Below, piece by piece: positions 16,077 through 25,763 of a stretch of 64,000 bases of DNA. Position numbers and translations under genes: made by a program. Under the pieces are notes generated by a model. That model was not told where the DNA came from. It saw only the letters and a program-made list of their open reading frames with translations, and searched no databases. Numbering within the stretch: the first letter of the stretch is position 1; every line of letters begins with the position of its first letter. Origin of the DNA: Dyadobacter sp. SG02 (GTDB lineage: Bacteria; Bacteroidota; Bacteroidia; Cytophagales; Spirosomataceae). The stretch is from contig NZ_FNYL01000007.1 of the NCBI RefSeq assembly GCF_900109045.1, forward strand, positions 62,001 to 126,000, read 5' to 3'.

Positions 16077-19000
16077 ATGAGGATTTCTGAACGGGAAAAG
16101 TACCGTAGCCTAACGCGGTATTTTTACTCCCTTCTGTTGACCCTGTTGGTCATGACCGGTGCATACGCTCAGGATGTAACGGTGAAGGGAAAAGTGAATG
16201 ATGAGCAGGGGCAGGGGCTGCCCGGCGTGAGTGTCCTGGTTAAAGGGACATCGGCGGGTACGGTGACGGACGTCGAAGGTAATTACACAGTGAATGCGCC
16301 GGGTACGGCAACCCTCGTGTTTTCTTTCATCGGGTATATTACGCAGGAGATACCGCTGGGCAACAAAACCAGTCTGGACGTGAAGATGGCAACGGATACC
16401 AAAGCGCTGGACGAAGTCGTGGTGGTAGGTTATGGTACTGCCAAGAAAGCGACCCTAACCGGTTCGGTGACGGCCGTGAAAGGTACTGAACTGCAAAAAG
16501 CGCCTTCAACCAACCTTTCGAATACATTGGGTGGTCGTCTGCCGGGTGTTTCGGCGGTACAAGCGAGCGGTGAGCCTGGTTATGATGGATCGGCTATCCG
16601 TATCCGCGGTACCAACTCCCTCGGTAACAGCAATGCGCTGATCGTCGTGGATGGTGTGCCTAACCGTTCCGGTGGTCTCGACCGTTTGAACCCCGCCGAC
16701 ATCGAGAGTATTTCGGTACTGAAAGATGCGGCTGCGGCGATTTACGGTTCACGTGCGGGTAACGGGGTTATCCTCATTACTACTAAACGAGGAAAGAGCG
16801 GTAAGCCACAACTTTCGTATGACCTGAACCTCGGTATTGCCCAGCCTACGCGCACACCGCAAATGTCGAATGCAGCAGAATACGGGACAATCCGTAACGA
16901 ATTGCAGATTTACGACAACTTGCCCGTGAACCAGTGGCAAGGTGCATATCAAGGGTTTAATACCAACGGTTCGTACACCCGCACCGACAACGGTAACGTG
17001 CTGAGCGCGGTGTTTACGCCGACCGATCTGCAAAAATTCCGCGACGGTTCCGACCCGCTGACCCACCCGAATACCGACTGGTACGGCTCGGTGATCCGCA
17101 ACTGGTCGCCGCAGCAGCGCCACAACCTGCAATTGACCGGCGGTAGCGAGAATATCAAATACCTGGCTTCATTGGGTTATATCAACCAGGATGGTAACTA
17201 TGTGAATTCGGCAACGGGTTACAAACAGTACGACATGCGTGTGAACCTCGACACGAAAATCAACAAGTACGTGACCGCGAAGCTGGGCGTAGTATTGCGC
17301 GAAGAGTTCCGTCGCTTCCCGAATGGTGGTGGCGCGGGCGATATCTTCCGTATGCTGATGCGCGGTAAGCCTACCGAAATCGCGATCTGGCCGGACGGTC
17401 GTCCTGGTCCGGATATCGAGAACGGACAGAATCCTGCCGTTATCACAACCAATACAACAGGTTACAACAACGACAAACGCGATTACATCCAGACCAACGG
17501 TCAGCTGGATATCGACATCCCTGGGGTACCGGGTTTGAAAGTATCGGCAATGGCTGCGGTTGATAAGCAAATGCGTCGCCAGAAGTCGTTCCAGAAGCCG
17601 TGGACGCTTTATTACTGGGATAAAAAGACTTACGAAGCGGATGGCACAACGCCTCTGTTGACCGGGACCGTACGTTCGACGTTCAACGACCCGCGTTTGA
17701 CGGAAACTTCTTCACAAGAGCTTTCGATCCAGCTGATGGGCCAGGCTTCCTACGAGAAGTCGTTCGGTTCGCATAATTTCAATGCCATGGTGGGTGTGCA
17801 GCGCGAAACGGTAGACGCCGATGGTTTCTTCGCGTACCGCCGTTACTTCATCTCGCCGGTGGTTGACCAGCTTTTCGCGGGTGGCACGCCTGAGCAGAAC
17901 ATCGGTAACTCGGGTACCAACAATGGCGATTTGTACAAACGTGCACGTTTGAGCTACTTCGGTCGTGTAGGTTACAACTACAAAGAGAAATACCTCGCCG
18001 AATTCCTTTGGCGTAATGATTATTCATGGGTGTTCCCAAAAAACGGCCGCTCGGGCTTCTTCCCGGGGGTATCAGCCGGTTGGCGTGTTTCCGAAGAAGG
18101 ATTCTGGAAAAACAACATCCACTTCATGAACAACGTGAAACTGCGTGCTTCGTGGGGACAAATGGGGGCGGAGCCATATTTGCTCGGTACCGAAACCCTT
18201 GCCGAATACCAGTATCTCAATACCATGGGCTTTGGTACTTACATCGTGAACGACCAGGTTGTTAAAACGCTGCTTGAATCGCGTGTGGCCAACAAAAACT
18301 TCACCTGGGAAGTTGCCAACAATACCAACTTCGGTATCGAAGGTACCTTGTGGAAAGACCGTATCGCATTCGAAATCGACTACTTTGTCAATAACCGTTC
18401 GAAAATCCTGATCCCGATGACGGGTTCAACTCCTTCTACGGCCGGTATTGACGGAAAGCTTCCTCCTGTGAACCTGGGTAAACTGCAAAACAAAGGTTTT
18501 GAATTCAAGGTGAGCTACGACGGTTCTGTCGACAACTTTACCTACTCGGTGGGCGTGAATGGTGGTTATGCGAAAAACACCATCAAATACTGGAACGAGA
18601 CACCGGGAATTCCTTCTTACCAGACAACTACCGGCCGTCCTTACCAGGCGTTCCTCGCTTACCAATATGACGGCGTTTTCCGCGATCAGTCTGATATCGA
18701 TGCCAATACGATCGATTACAGCGGTATCACAGGTACGCTTCGTCCGGGTGACATGAAGTTCAAAGATGTGAGCGGCGATGGTAAAATCACCAAGGATGAC
18801 ATGGTTCGTTCGGAAAAAACCAACCGTCCGCAATTCACCGGTGGTGTAAGCATCAACCTTGGCTACAAAGCATTCGATCTGTCTATCCTGTTCCAGGGTG
18901 CTGCGGGTGGTTTGCAATACGTGGGCCAGACAGAATCGGGTGACATTGGTAACTATCTGAAATACGCTTACGACCACCGCTGGACGATCGACAACCCAAG

Positions 19001-19316
19001 CTCGACAGATCCGCGCCTCGCTAACCGTAACAACACTTACTATACCAACCTCACGAACCCGGATTCACCAGGTGCAAACACTTATTACCTCAAAAGCAAT
19101 AACTACCTGCGTCTGAAAAACATCGAGCTGGGCTACAACCTGCCTTCCGAACTGGGTTCGAAGATCGGTGTGGGCAACCTGCGTGTGTATGTGAACGCTT
19201 TGAACCTGTTCACGATCGACAAGATCAAGATCTGGGACCCGGAAGCGACTTCTACCAACGGACAATACTATCCGCAGTCGCGAGTTCTTAATGCAGGTGT
19301 ACGTGTAACTTTCTAA
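16077..19316 (+). CDS. SusC-family TonB-linked outer-membrane transporter (pair 1)
   Basis: 1079 aa. Signal peptide ends near MTGAYAQD. A carboxypeptidase-D regulatory-like domain follows (VTVKGKVNDEQGQGLPGVSVLVKGT), then the SusC-specific phrase KALDEVVVVGYGT, the TonB plug (STNLSNTLGGRLPGV, IRIRGTNSL, ALIVVDGVP, SISVLKDAAAAIYGSRAGNGVILITTK) and a beta-barrel ending in an aromatic terminal strand (VLNAGVRVTF). It imports a glycan or other large nutrient using energy from TonB, with the SusD lid encoded 10 bp downstream. The glycan cannot be named; no sigma/anti-sigma pair is adjacent. Confidence 0.95.
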   Translation: MRISEREKYRSLTRYFYSLLLTLLVMTGAYAQDVTVKGKVNDEQGQGLPGVSVLVKGTSAGTVTDVEGNYTVNAPGTATLVFSFIGYITQEIPLGNKTSLDVKMATDTKALDEVVVVGYGTAKKATLTGSVTAVKGTELQKAPSTNLSNTLGGRLPGVSAVQASGEPGYDGSAIRIRGTNSLGNSNALIVVDGVPNRSGGLDRLNPADIESISVLKDAAAAIYGSRAGNGVILITTKRGKSGKPQLSYDLNLGIAQPTRTPQMSNAAEYGTIRNELQIYDNLPVNQWQGAYQGFNTNGSYTRTDNGNVLSAVFTPTDLQKFRDGSDPLTHPNTDWYGSVIRNWSPQQRHNLQLTGGSENIKYLASLGYINQDGNYVNSATGYKQYDMRVNLDTKINKYVTAKLGVVLREEFRRFPNGGGAGDIFRMLMRGKPTEIAIWPDGRPGPDIENGQNPAVITTNTTGYNNDKRDYIQTNGQLDIDIPGVPGLKVSAMAAVDKQMRRQKSFQKPWTLYYWDKKTYEADGTTPLLTGTVRSTFNDPRLTETSSQELSIQLMGQASYEKSFGSHNFNAMVGVQRETVDADGFFAYRRYFISPVVDQLFAGGTPEQNIGNSGTNNGDLYKRARLSYFGRVGYNYKEKYLAEFLWRNDYSWVFPKNGRSGFFPGVSAGWRVSEEGFWKNNIHFMNNVKLRASWGQMGAEPYLLGTETLAEYQYLNTMGFGTYIVNDQVVKTLLESRVANKNFTWEVANNTNFGIEGTLWKDRIAFEIDYFVNNRSKILIPMTGSTPSTAGIDGKLPPVNLGKLQNKGFEFKVSYDGSVDNFTYSVGVNGGYAKNTIKYWNETPGIPSYQTTTGRPYQAFLAYQYDGVFRDQSDIDANTIDYSGITGTLRPGDMKFKDVSGDGKITKDDMVRSEKTNRPQFTGGVSINLGYKAFDLSILFQGAAGGLQYVGQTESGDIGNYLKYAYDHRWTIDNPSSTDPRLANRNNTYYTNLTNPDSPGANTYYLKSNNYLRLKNIELGYNLPSELGSKIGVGNLRVYVNALNLFTIDKIKIWDPEATSTNGQYYPQSRVLNAGVRVTF

Positions 19317-19326
19317 GACTAAAAAA

Positions 19327-21207
19327 ATGAAACTGAGTTATAAAAATTGGATTTTTCTGGCGGCGCTGGCTACAACCGGGCTGGTGTCGTGCGACACTGA
19401 CTTTCTGGATGTAACGCCGCCCACCGAAATCCCTACCGAGGAGGTCTGGAAGGACGGTGCATTGGCCGAAGGTTTTGTAACAGGTATTTACCAGGGATTG
19501 CAGCAGGGCGGTTTCAGCGAGCAAATGCTGGCATCGCTTACTGACGAAGCGGTTTTTACTCACACAGGCCGTAACATTAACACGATCAACGAAGGCAGTT
19601 TGAGCCCTTCCAACCTGGGCTGGGTGGACGATACGTACGGATGGGGACCTATGTATACCCGTATCCGCGCTACCAACCAGGCGATCCAGGAATTGCCGAC
19701 TTCTACTTTCACGGATCAGACATTGAAGGACCGTTTGAAAGGCGAGGCGCACTTCCTGCGTGCTTACTACTACCAGCAGTTGGTTCGCTACTACGGTTCG
19801 GCACCGCTGATCACGAAAGTGTATGCGTTGAATGAAGACTATTCCGTAGCGCGTAATACTTTCGAAGAATGCGTGAAATTTATCGTAGCGGATTGCGACA
19901 GCGCTGCTGCCCTGCTGAAAGGCAAAGCCGATCAGAAAGGCCGTGCTTCGGAAGCGGCTGCGTTGGCACTGAAATCACGAATTTTGCTGTATGCTGCAAG
20001 CGACCTGCATGATGTTGCTACTGCCAAAGCGAAATCGGCCGTGATCGCGGCTTATCCGAATCCTGAATTTCTGGGCTACACTGCGGGTGACCGCAAGGCT
20101 CGCTGGACGGCCGCACAAGCCGCTGCGAAAGCTGCATTGGATGCGAAAGCAGGTTACAAGCTCAACCTGTCCGCTCCGGTTACCGGTGCGCAGGGCAAGA
20201 TCAACTATATTTCGATCGCAATGGCCGGATATAGCGCTGATAAAACTTTGGATGCTTCCGGTGGTGATGATATTATCTTCGGTCGCTATTTCACGGCGAG
20301 CCAGACTTCGGACGGTGCACGTCAGACCGGTTTGAACAACGGTCCTAACGGATACCACAACTGGGCTGGTAACACGCCGATCGGTTTGCTGGTGGACGAT
20401 TACGAAATGATGGACGGAACTTCATTCTCATGGACCAATCCTACCCACAAGGCTAACCCTTACGTGAACCGCGACCCGCGCTTCTATGCAACCGTGATGT
20501 ACGACGGTGCGACCTGGAAACCACGTCCTTCCGATGCGAAAGACCCTGCTAACCAGCTTCAAACCGGTTCTTACGATTTGCTCGACGAAAAGGGTGTATT
20601 GTTCAACCGCAAAGGATTGGATACCCGCAGCAGCAGCATCGAAGACTGGAACGGAAGCCGCACGGGTTACTACATGCGCAAGTTCATCGATCCGAACCCT
20701 GCATTGTACGATAACACCGACCGTCAGAATATCCCGTGGCCGTTCATCCGCGTGACCGAGGTAGCGTTCAACTACATTGAGGCGAGCATCGAACTGGGCC
20801 AGGACGCGATAGCGCTGGATTTGCTGAACAAGATACGTTTCCGCGCAGGTATGCCTGCGTTGAAAGTGTCGGGAGCGGCTTTGAAAGAGGCTTATCGTCA
20901 TGAAAAGCGCATTGAAATGGCTTACGAGGAGCAGCGTTACCACGATGCACGCCGCTGGATGATCGCGCCTACTACTTTGGGCCGTTCGTTGCAGTTCATT
21001 ACCGTGCTAGGTAAGTTCAAGGCAGGCAAGTCGATGAAAGAGCCGTATCACTACGATCCGACCGTTTACGACTACACCTACACGCCGACCGAGGATAAGT
21101 CGCACGAAAACCGTACATGGGTGGATAAAATGTACTTCCGCCCATTCAGCCGCGACGAAATGAACCGTAACGCGAAATTGGTTCAAAACCCTGGTTACGA
21201 CAAGTAA
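19327..21207 (+). CDS. SusD/RagB-family outer-membrane lipoprotein (pair 1)
   Basis: 626 aa. Lipobox in ATTGLVSCDTD (Cys23). Tetratricopeptide-like helices follow (GWVDDTYGWGPMYTRIRATNQAI, HFLRAYYYQQLVRYYG) and the family C-terminal block (FNYIEASIELGQDAIALDLLNKIRFRAGMP, RHEKRIEMAYEEQRYHDARRWMI). Its length, over 600 residues, is at the upper range of the family, with extra loops that usually shape substrate choice. It forms the lid over the preceding SusC channel and is followed by a strong terminator. Confidence 0.95.
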   Translation: MKLSYKNWIFLAALATTGLVSCDTDFLDVTPPTEIPTEEVWKDGALAEGFVTGIYQGLQQGGFSEQMLASLTDEAVFTHTGRNINTINEGSLSPSNLGWVDDTYGWGPMYTRIRATNQAIQELPTSTFTDQTLKDRLKGEAHFLRAYYYQQLVRYYGSAPLITKVYALNEDYSVARNTFEECVKFIVADCDSAAALLKGKADQKGRASEAAALALKSRILLYAASDLHDVATAKAKSAVIAAYPNPEFLGYTAGDRKARWTAAQAAAKAALDAKAGYKLNLSAPVTGAQGKINYISIAMAGYSADKTLDASGGDDIIFGRYFTASQTSDGARQTGLNNGPNGYHNWAGNTPIGLLVDDYEMMDGTSFSWTNPTHKANPYVNRDPRFYATVMYDGATWKPRPSDAKDPANQLQTGSYDLLDEKGVLFNRKGLDTRSSSIEDWNGSRTGYYMRKFIDPNPALYDNTDRQNIPWPFIRVTEVAFNYIEASIELGQDAIALDLLNKIRFRAGMPALKVSGAALKEAYRHEKRIEMAYEEQRYHDARRWMIAPTTLGRSLQFITVLGKFKAGKSMKEPYHYDPTVYDYTYTPTEDKSHENRTWVDKMYFRPFSRDEMNRNAKLVQNPGYDK

Positions 21208-21231
21208 CAGAATTTGAGCATACTATTCAGA

Positions 21232-21276
21232 CAAGTGCCCGTGCTGTACAGTACGGGCACTTGCTGTTTTTGAGGT
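21232..21276 (+). terminator. Intrinsic terminator of the SusCD operon 1
   Basis: CAAGTGCCCGT (21232-21242) pairs with ACGGGCACTTG (21253-21263), an 11-bp perfect stem with a 10-nt loop, followed by CTGTTTTTGAGGTTTTTT. Confidence 0.88.
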
Positions 21277-21456
21277 TTTTTGAAGACAAATTCCCACAAA
21301 ACGTGGATTTAGGTAAACACTATTAAATTGGTAGAATATTCATAATCTGTTAAAAATCAGCCAATTAAATGTTTTGGCATAATCCTGTTGGAATAAAAGG
21401 CAACAGTGCGAATGCACGAGACCAAAACATTAATAGTTGTCTAAAAAACAAGGATT

Positions 21457-21801
21457 ATGAAAAAGCTAGTAATATCGGCATTGGCCCTGACGCTCATTTC
21501 GTTTGCTTCTGTTCAAGCACAGACGGCCAATCAGACGACCGCCGACCATTCGGCGCATCAGGAAGCGGTGGCTCAGAAAACCACCAAAGCGGACCAAAAA
21601 GACAAAGTGGCTGTAAAACCGGAAGATCTGCCGGATGGTATTCAGAAAACGATTAAGAGCGACGACTTTAAGGGGTGGACGGTTAAGAAGGCATTTCTCG
21701 TAACCGAGCCCGATAAAGCCCAATATTATGAGTTACAGGTAGCCAACGGCAAGGAAAACGCCCTGGTGAAACTCGATAAGGACGGAAGAAATGTAGGATA
21801 A
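21457..21801 (+). CDS. Small periplasmic PepSY-like protein
   Basis: 114 aa. Signal peptide MKKLVISALALTLISFASVQAQ. A His/Lys/Gln-rich linker leads to one small alpha-beta domain (LPDGIQKTIKSDDFKGWTVKKAFLV... YYELQVANGKENALVKLDKDGRNVG). This fits the PepSY-like fold of PF11396-type 'beta-lactamase-inhibitor-like' periplasmic proteins common in Bacteroidota. Function unknown; these domains are thought to regulate or bind partners in the periplasm. It is a single-gene unit closed by a terminator; ATG 21457 is chosen because it gives the signal peptide. Confidence 0.8.
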   Translation: MKKLVISALALTLISFASVQAQTANQTTADHSAHQEAVAQKTTKADQKDKVAVKPEDLPDGIQKTIKSDDFKGWTVKKAFLVTEPDKAQYYELQVANGKENALVKLDKDGRNVG

Positions 21802-21830
21802 CCATAGTATTCCTTCATTATTCAGTGATT

Positions 21831-21856
21831 AAGCCGGAGCGATCCGGCTTTTTTTG
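21831..21856 (+). terminator. Intrinsic terminator after PepSY-like gene
   Basis: AAGCCGGA (21831-21838), 4-nt loop, TCCGGCTT (21843-21850), then a run of T. Perfect 8-bp stem. Confidence 0.88.
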
Positions 21857-21913
21857 TTTGCGGGTCGGTTGCTAACTTTAACGTCACATTAGCAATTCCT
21901 AACCCATTATTGA

Positions 21914-23626
21914 ATGACCTTATCTCTCCGTTACTTCTACGCCCTCGTCGCCATTTCACTCATTTTGCTCAATTGTGTGGGCCGGAAGCAATCTACTCCC
22001 GCCGGAAGCCAGCTTGCCGGCAGCAATTCGCAGGGCAAAGCGCTTTTTACCACCCATTGTGTTTCGTGCCATACCATGGAACAAGAGGAAATAGGCCCGC
22101 GTTTGGGCGGCGTTACCAGCCTGCTTTCGGAGAAGGAACTGATCGCATTCATCAAGAACCCAAATCACGCGATAGAATCCGGTAATGCGCGGGCGGTGAG
22201 CCTATCGAAGCGGTACAAGATGATTATGCCGCCATTCGATTTTTTGAAGGACGAAGAAATCCGTTCGATCCTCGGCTACATTGCCTCGGAGACGAAACTA
22301 CATAATATCGCCCCCCTCGCGGTGAAGATCGATACGGCGTCGAATGCGCGCCTGGCCCGACCCGTCGCCAAAACCGGACTGCGGATCGAGTTGGAAGACT
22401 TCGTTACAATCCCGCCATCCAGCGATAAAATGCCTCGCACGCGCATCGCGAACATGCGCCCGCACCCGTCGCAGGACGGCACGCTATACGTGAGCGACCA
22501 GCGCGGAATTATTTACAGGATCGATGGAAATGCCGTGACAACATTCGTAGACCTCAGAAACGAGGTGCAGGATTATGTGAACGAACCTGGCCTGGGAACC
22601 GGCCTCGGTAGCTTCGCATTCCATCCCGATTACCTTCAAAATGGTTTGATCTACATTACCCACACAGAATCGTTCAAAGGAAAGCCGGCCGATTATGCTT
22701 ACAATGACTCTATCAAAGTGGCTTTGCAATGGGTAGTTTCGGAATGGAAGATCGATGATGTCAAAAGCCCTGTATTTAAGGGAAAAAGGAGAGAATTGCT
22801 GCGGATCAATGTGCCCAACGTCGTGCACGGTACCCAGGACATCGGTTTTAACCCCGAAGCAGGCAAGGGCGACAAAGATTATGGTTTGCTGTATATAGGT
22901 ACCGGCGACGGTGGCTCGACGATCAGTAAATATCCTCAGCTATGCCACAGCCTCCAATCGCTGCTTGGTACTATCATTCGCATTGATCCATTAGGAACCA
23001 ATAGTAAAAACGGACATTATGGTATCCCCTCGGACAACCCGTTTGTGAAGGAAAAGGATAATGTTTACAAAGAAATATATGCCTACGGTTTCCGTAACCC
23101 GCACCGGCTGTCGTGGCATAATGGCAGGTTATTCAGCGCTGAGGTGGGCGAATCGAACTTCGAGGAGGTGAATGTGATAGTCAAAGGCGGCGATTACGGC
23201 TGGAATGTGCGGGAAGGCAATTTCGGGATTTCTTCCAAAGACCTGAAAAACGTTTATCCCGTACCCGAAACCGAAGCCGGGAAGTTTGAAAAACCCTATT
23301 TGCAATACGATCACATCGACGGCAATGCGATCAGCGGCGGATACGTCTACGAAGGGCCGATAGCGGCTTTGAAAGACAAATACATTTTCGGGGACATTGT
23401 CAACGGTCGTATTTTCTATGCCAACATCGACGCGACGCTCAGCGACCGGTCGGTATACGAACTGATGATTGCCCGCGACGGAAAGGAAACGAACCTGGTC
23501 GAAATGTCGGGCTCCAAGCGGGTCGATATCCGTGTCGAATACAACCGCTTTACGAAGGAAATGTACATCATGACGAAAAGCGACGGCAAAATCCGGCGCA
23601 TTAGTAAGGCTTATACCATAAAGTAG
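21914..23626 (+). CDS. Cytochrome c-glucose/sorbosone dehydrogenase fusion lipoprotein
   Basis: 570 aa. The N-terminus ends in a lipobox-like LILLNC (Cys16). Residues ~35-125 are a class I cytochrome c domain with CVSCH at 49-53 and a probable axial Met in KMIMPPFDF. Residues ~150-565 are a six-bladed glucose/sorbosone dehydrogenase propeller (PF07995): RPHPSQDGTLYVSDQRG, GLGSFAFHPDYLQNGLIYI, TGDGGSTISKYPQ, YAYGFRNPHRLSWH, GEVGESNFEEVNVI and GGYVYEGP. The family oxidises sugars with PQQ, electrons passing to the heme. PQQ use is known for the family, not shown here. Cytochrome-first order makes electron transfer intramolecular. Confidence 0.9.
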   Translation: MTLSLRYFYALVAISLILLNCVGRKQSTPAGSQLAGSNSQGKALFTTHCVSCHTMEQEEIGPRLGGVTSLLSEKELIAFIKNPNHAIESGNARAVSLSKRYKMIMPPFDFLKDEEIRSILGYIASETKLHNIAPLAVKIDTASNARLARPVAKTGLRIELEDFVTIPPSSDKMPRTRIANMRPHPSQDGTLYVSDQRGIIYRIDGNAVTTFVDLRNEVQDYVNEPGLGTGLGSFAFHPDYLQNGLIYITHTESFKGKPADYAYNDSIKVALQWVVSEWKIDDVKSPVFKGKRRELLRINVPNVVHGTQDIGFNPEAGKGDKDYGLLYIGTGDGGSTISKYPQLCHSLQSLLGTIIRIDPLGTNSKNGHYGIPSDNPFVKEKDNVYKEIYAYGFRNPHRLSWHNGRLFSAEVGESNFEEVNVIVKGGDYGWNVREGNFGISSKDLKNVYPVPETEAGKFEKPYLQYDHIDGNAISGGYVYEGPIAALKDKYIFGDIVNGRIFYANIDATLSDRSVYELMIARDGKETNLVEMSGSKRVDIRVEYNRFTKEMYIMTKSDGKIRRISKAYTIK

Positions 23627-23738
23627 CAGTCGGATCGCTAAATAGTTTTTGGCGGCCGCTAAATAATAGAATTGTCCTGATTCTCAATGGGGGTTGTTTC
23701 TTTGCAGCCCTCATTAAACGAAAATCAGTAAATCTATT

Positions 23739-24101
23739 ATGGCCAATGTTAAAACAGTACTCGACCAATGGTCGGTGAAAGACCTCGAAGACAATTCCAG
23801 CATTAATGTACTCGTGGAAGGTTGTACCGAGCTCGGCAACAATGCGCAGCCCGGCGTACAGATCATGTGCATGGGGCATTTCGTTACTTACGAGCCCAAT
23901 ATCGTAGAACAATGGGCCTACAAAGCCGGTAAGCAGGGGATTTCGGAGTATTTACTGGAAGACAAATCCTGGACTTATCACGAAGATCAATATGTCAAAT
24001 ACTTCCTGGTATTGGGCAGCCCTCTCAAAGCACGGATCATCGTGAAAACGCGTAGCTCAAAGCCTAATACACGGGAGTACGACCTCCCATTCGAAGTTTG
24101 A
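23739..24101 (+). CDS. Uncharacterised protein, first gene of a three-gene operon
   Basis: 120 aa, no signal or membrane segment. It starts MANVKTVLDQWSVKDLEDNSSINVLVEG and reads as mixed alpha-beta with a Trp/Tyr-rich centre (QWAYKAGKQGISEYLLEDKSWTYHEDQYVKYFLVLG). No family recognised. A membrane protein follows at 34 bp and a propeller-like protein 17 bp after that, all on the same strand, so the three are probably co-transcribed and may act together. Confidence 0.72.
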   Translation: MANVKTVLDQWSVKDLEDNSSINVLVEGCTELGNNAQPGVQIMCMGHFVTYEPNIVEQWAYKAGKQGISEYLLEDKSWTYHEDQYVKYFLVLGSPLKARIIVKTRSSKPNTREYDLPFEV

Positions 24102-24135
24102 CCGGAATCTGCACCATACACACCTATTTACGCCA

Positions 24136-24840
24136 ATGATCAAGTTTACCTACCTCATACTGCTGGGTATCTTTTCTGTTATTCTTCTGGTAGCGGTGGT
24201 ATACTACCTCGTAAAACCCACCCCGTCCGGCGACAGCTCGGTGGGGTGGGCGCTTGGGATCTTCTACCTGGCCGGGCTTCTGGCGATACTGCTTTTGGCA
24301 GTGCTATTCTGGAAAAACAAAACCATCGGCCTGGCAATCCTCTGCATTCCATTGTTATTTCTCCTGTTGCCGGCCATTAAAGGCGGGGCCAGAGATTTAT
24401 ACGCCTGGTTTCCCACTCAAAAACGCAGCCCGCTTACATTGCACATCGCCAACAATACGCAAGCACTCGTAAACGTGAAGCTTGAATGCTGGTTCGGGGA
24501 GAAGGAAGGTGAGCAGCAATCTCTGTACAAAACACTCGAATTTACTTCAAAACCGCTCGCCGTCGATCAGCACATGCTTTCCGATTACGATGCGCAGCTG
24601 CTTTCCGCCAAATCCGCATTCGTCAGGCTCGTGTTCTTCGAATGTTTAGAGCAATCGGGAAACGGCTATTCGTTCGTTCGGGAAGTCCAGCCATGCATGC
24701 AATACCGCGATATCGCAATTGAAGATTTTCAGGTGAAAGATTACCTCATCGCGATCGATGGAGAGAAGAACTCCGAGGCGTTTCAGGCGGAGGTAAGGCG
24801 GCTGAAAGCAGATAGTCTCTACACAAACGGTGTATTCTGA
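24136..24840 (+). CDS. Three-span membrane protein of unknown function
   Basis: 234 aa. Three membrane helices lie in the first ~85 residues (YLILLGIFSVILLVAVVYYLV, GWALGIFYLAGLLAILLLAVLFW, IGLAILCIPLLFLLLPAI). The remaining ~145 residues are a strand-rich soluble domain (SPLTLHIANNTQALVNVKLECWFGEKEGE... SAFVRLVFFECLEQ), probably on the periplasmic side. No family recognised. It is the middle gene of the three-gene unit. Confidence 0.72.
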   Translation: MIKFTYLILLGIFSVILLVAVVYYLVKPTPSGDSSVGWALGIFYLAGLLAILLLAVLFWKNKTIGLAILCIPLLFLLLPAIKGGARDLYAWFPTQKRSPLTLHIANNTQALVNVKLECWFGEKEGEQQSLYKTLEFTSKPLAVDQHMLSDYDAQLLSAKSAFVRLVFFECLEQSGNGYSFVREVQPCMQYRDIAIEDFQVKDYLIAIDGEKNSEAFQAEVRRLKADSLYTNGVF

Positions 24841-24857
24841 AACCTGATTTAATTCCC

Positions 24858-25763
24858 ATGAAACTAACTTTATCAAAAACGGTCGCCTCGCCCCTCAATG
24901 TGCATTTACAGCTGGCATATCCGCTCGAAAGCAGAGGCGCTTTTATGCTTGGTGATCAGTGGAGGATATTGCTTCTGTACCCGGATGGGACTTCGGAACT
25001 GATCTGGCAGACCACCGACGAAGACATCGCCTGCAAATGGAGAGGGCTCTATGATGACAGGCCCGCCGACGCGATATTCGACGAAATCAGGCAACTGCCG
25101 AATGGCTTTCAACTACTTTCAAAGGAATTGTACCAGCGAATCGAGACATCCGACTTTTATCAATCCGCAAGAACGAATCCGATTGTATTTCAAGGTCACG
25201 ACCAGACAATTCTTTCTTTTGCAGGAAAAAAAATCTCCATTCTTACGCTCGAAGAAAATGTCCGTGAACGCGTCACGATCAAAACCAAGGGAAGGGACTT
25301 GATTTGTCAAGCATTGCATACGCATCAAAACCTGATCATTTATGGTACTAATCATGGCGAATTATTCGCGCAGCCATTTGACCAGGACCAATTCGGGAAA
25401 ACTGTCAAAATCGATCAGCTGCCCAATACTTGTTACCAGATAACGTTTGCCGGCGATGGTCAGAAAATGTTCGTTGGAGGCCTGGGTTACGTGAAGGTGT
25501 TTGATTACGACGGCAAGATTTTTACCGAGACAGCTTCCATTTCCTCCGCACTCAGATCTTTCGCGCTGGTCGAAGATCACCTGGTGCTCAATAAAGGAAT
25601 GCACGGGATCGATGTCATTAAGGTTGGGGATAAGCTGCAACGCGTCAGTTCGCTGGATTTGCCTTTCGCGATCGATAAAATGTTTTACCTCGCGCGCCAA
25701 AAGACCTTCCTGCTCACTTCCAGTGCTACCAACGAGTGGGCGTTGCTCGACTGGTCTGAATAA
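24858..25763 (+). CDS. Cytoplasmic beta-propeller-like protein, unknown function
   Basis: 301 aa, no signal. After an N-terminal alpha-beta part (~residues 1-100), the rest reads as repeated four-strand blades: QTILSFAGKKISILTLEE, ALHTHQNLIIYGTNHGELFAQPF, QITFAGDGQKMFVGGLGYVKVFDYDG, SFALVEDHLVLNKGMHGIDVIKVGDKLQRV and MFYLARQKTFLLTSSATNEWALLDW. This is WD40/YVTN-like, suggesting a binding scaffold. No family recognised. Its stop directly abuts the stop of the convergent esterase. Confidence 0.7.
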   Translation: MKLTLSKTVASPLNVHLQLAYPLESRGAFMLGDQWRILLLYPDGTSELIWQTTDEDIACKWRGLYDDRPADAIFDEIRQLPNGFQLLSKELYQRIETSDFYQSARTNPIVFQGHDQTILSFAGKKISILTLEENVRERVTIKTKGRDLICQALHTHQNLIIYGTNHGELFAQPFDQDQFGKTVKIDQLPNTCYQITFAGDGQKMFVGGLGYVKVFDYDGKIFTETASISSALRSFALVEDHLVLNKGMHGIDVIKVGDKLQRVSSLDLPFAIDKMFYLARQKTFLLTSSATNEWALLDWSE

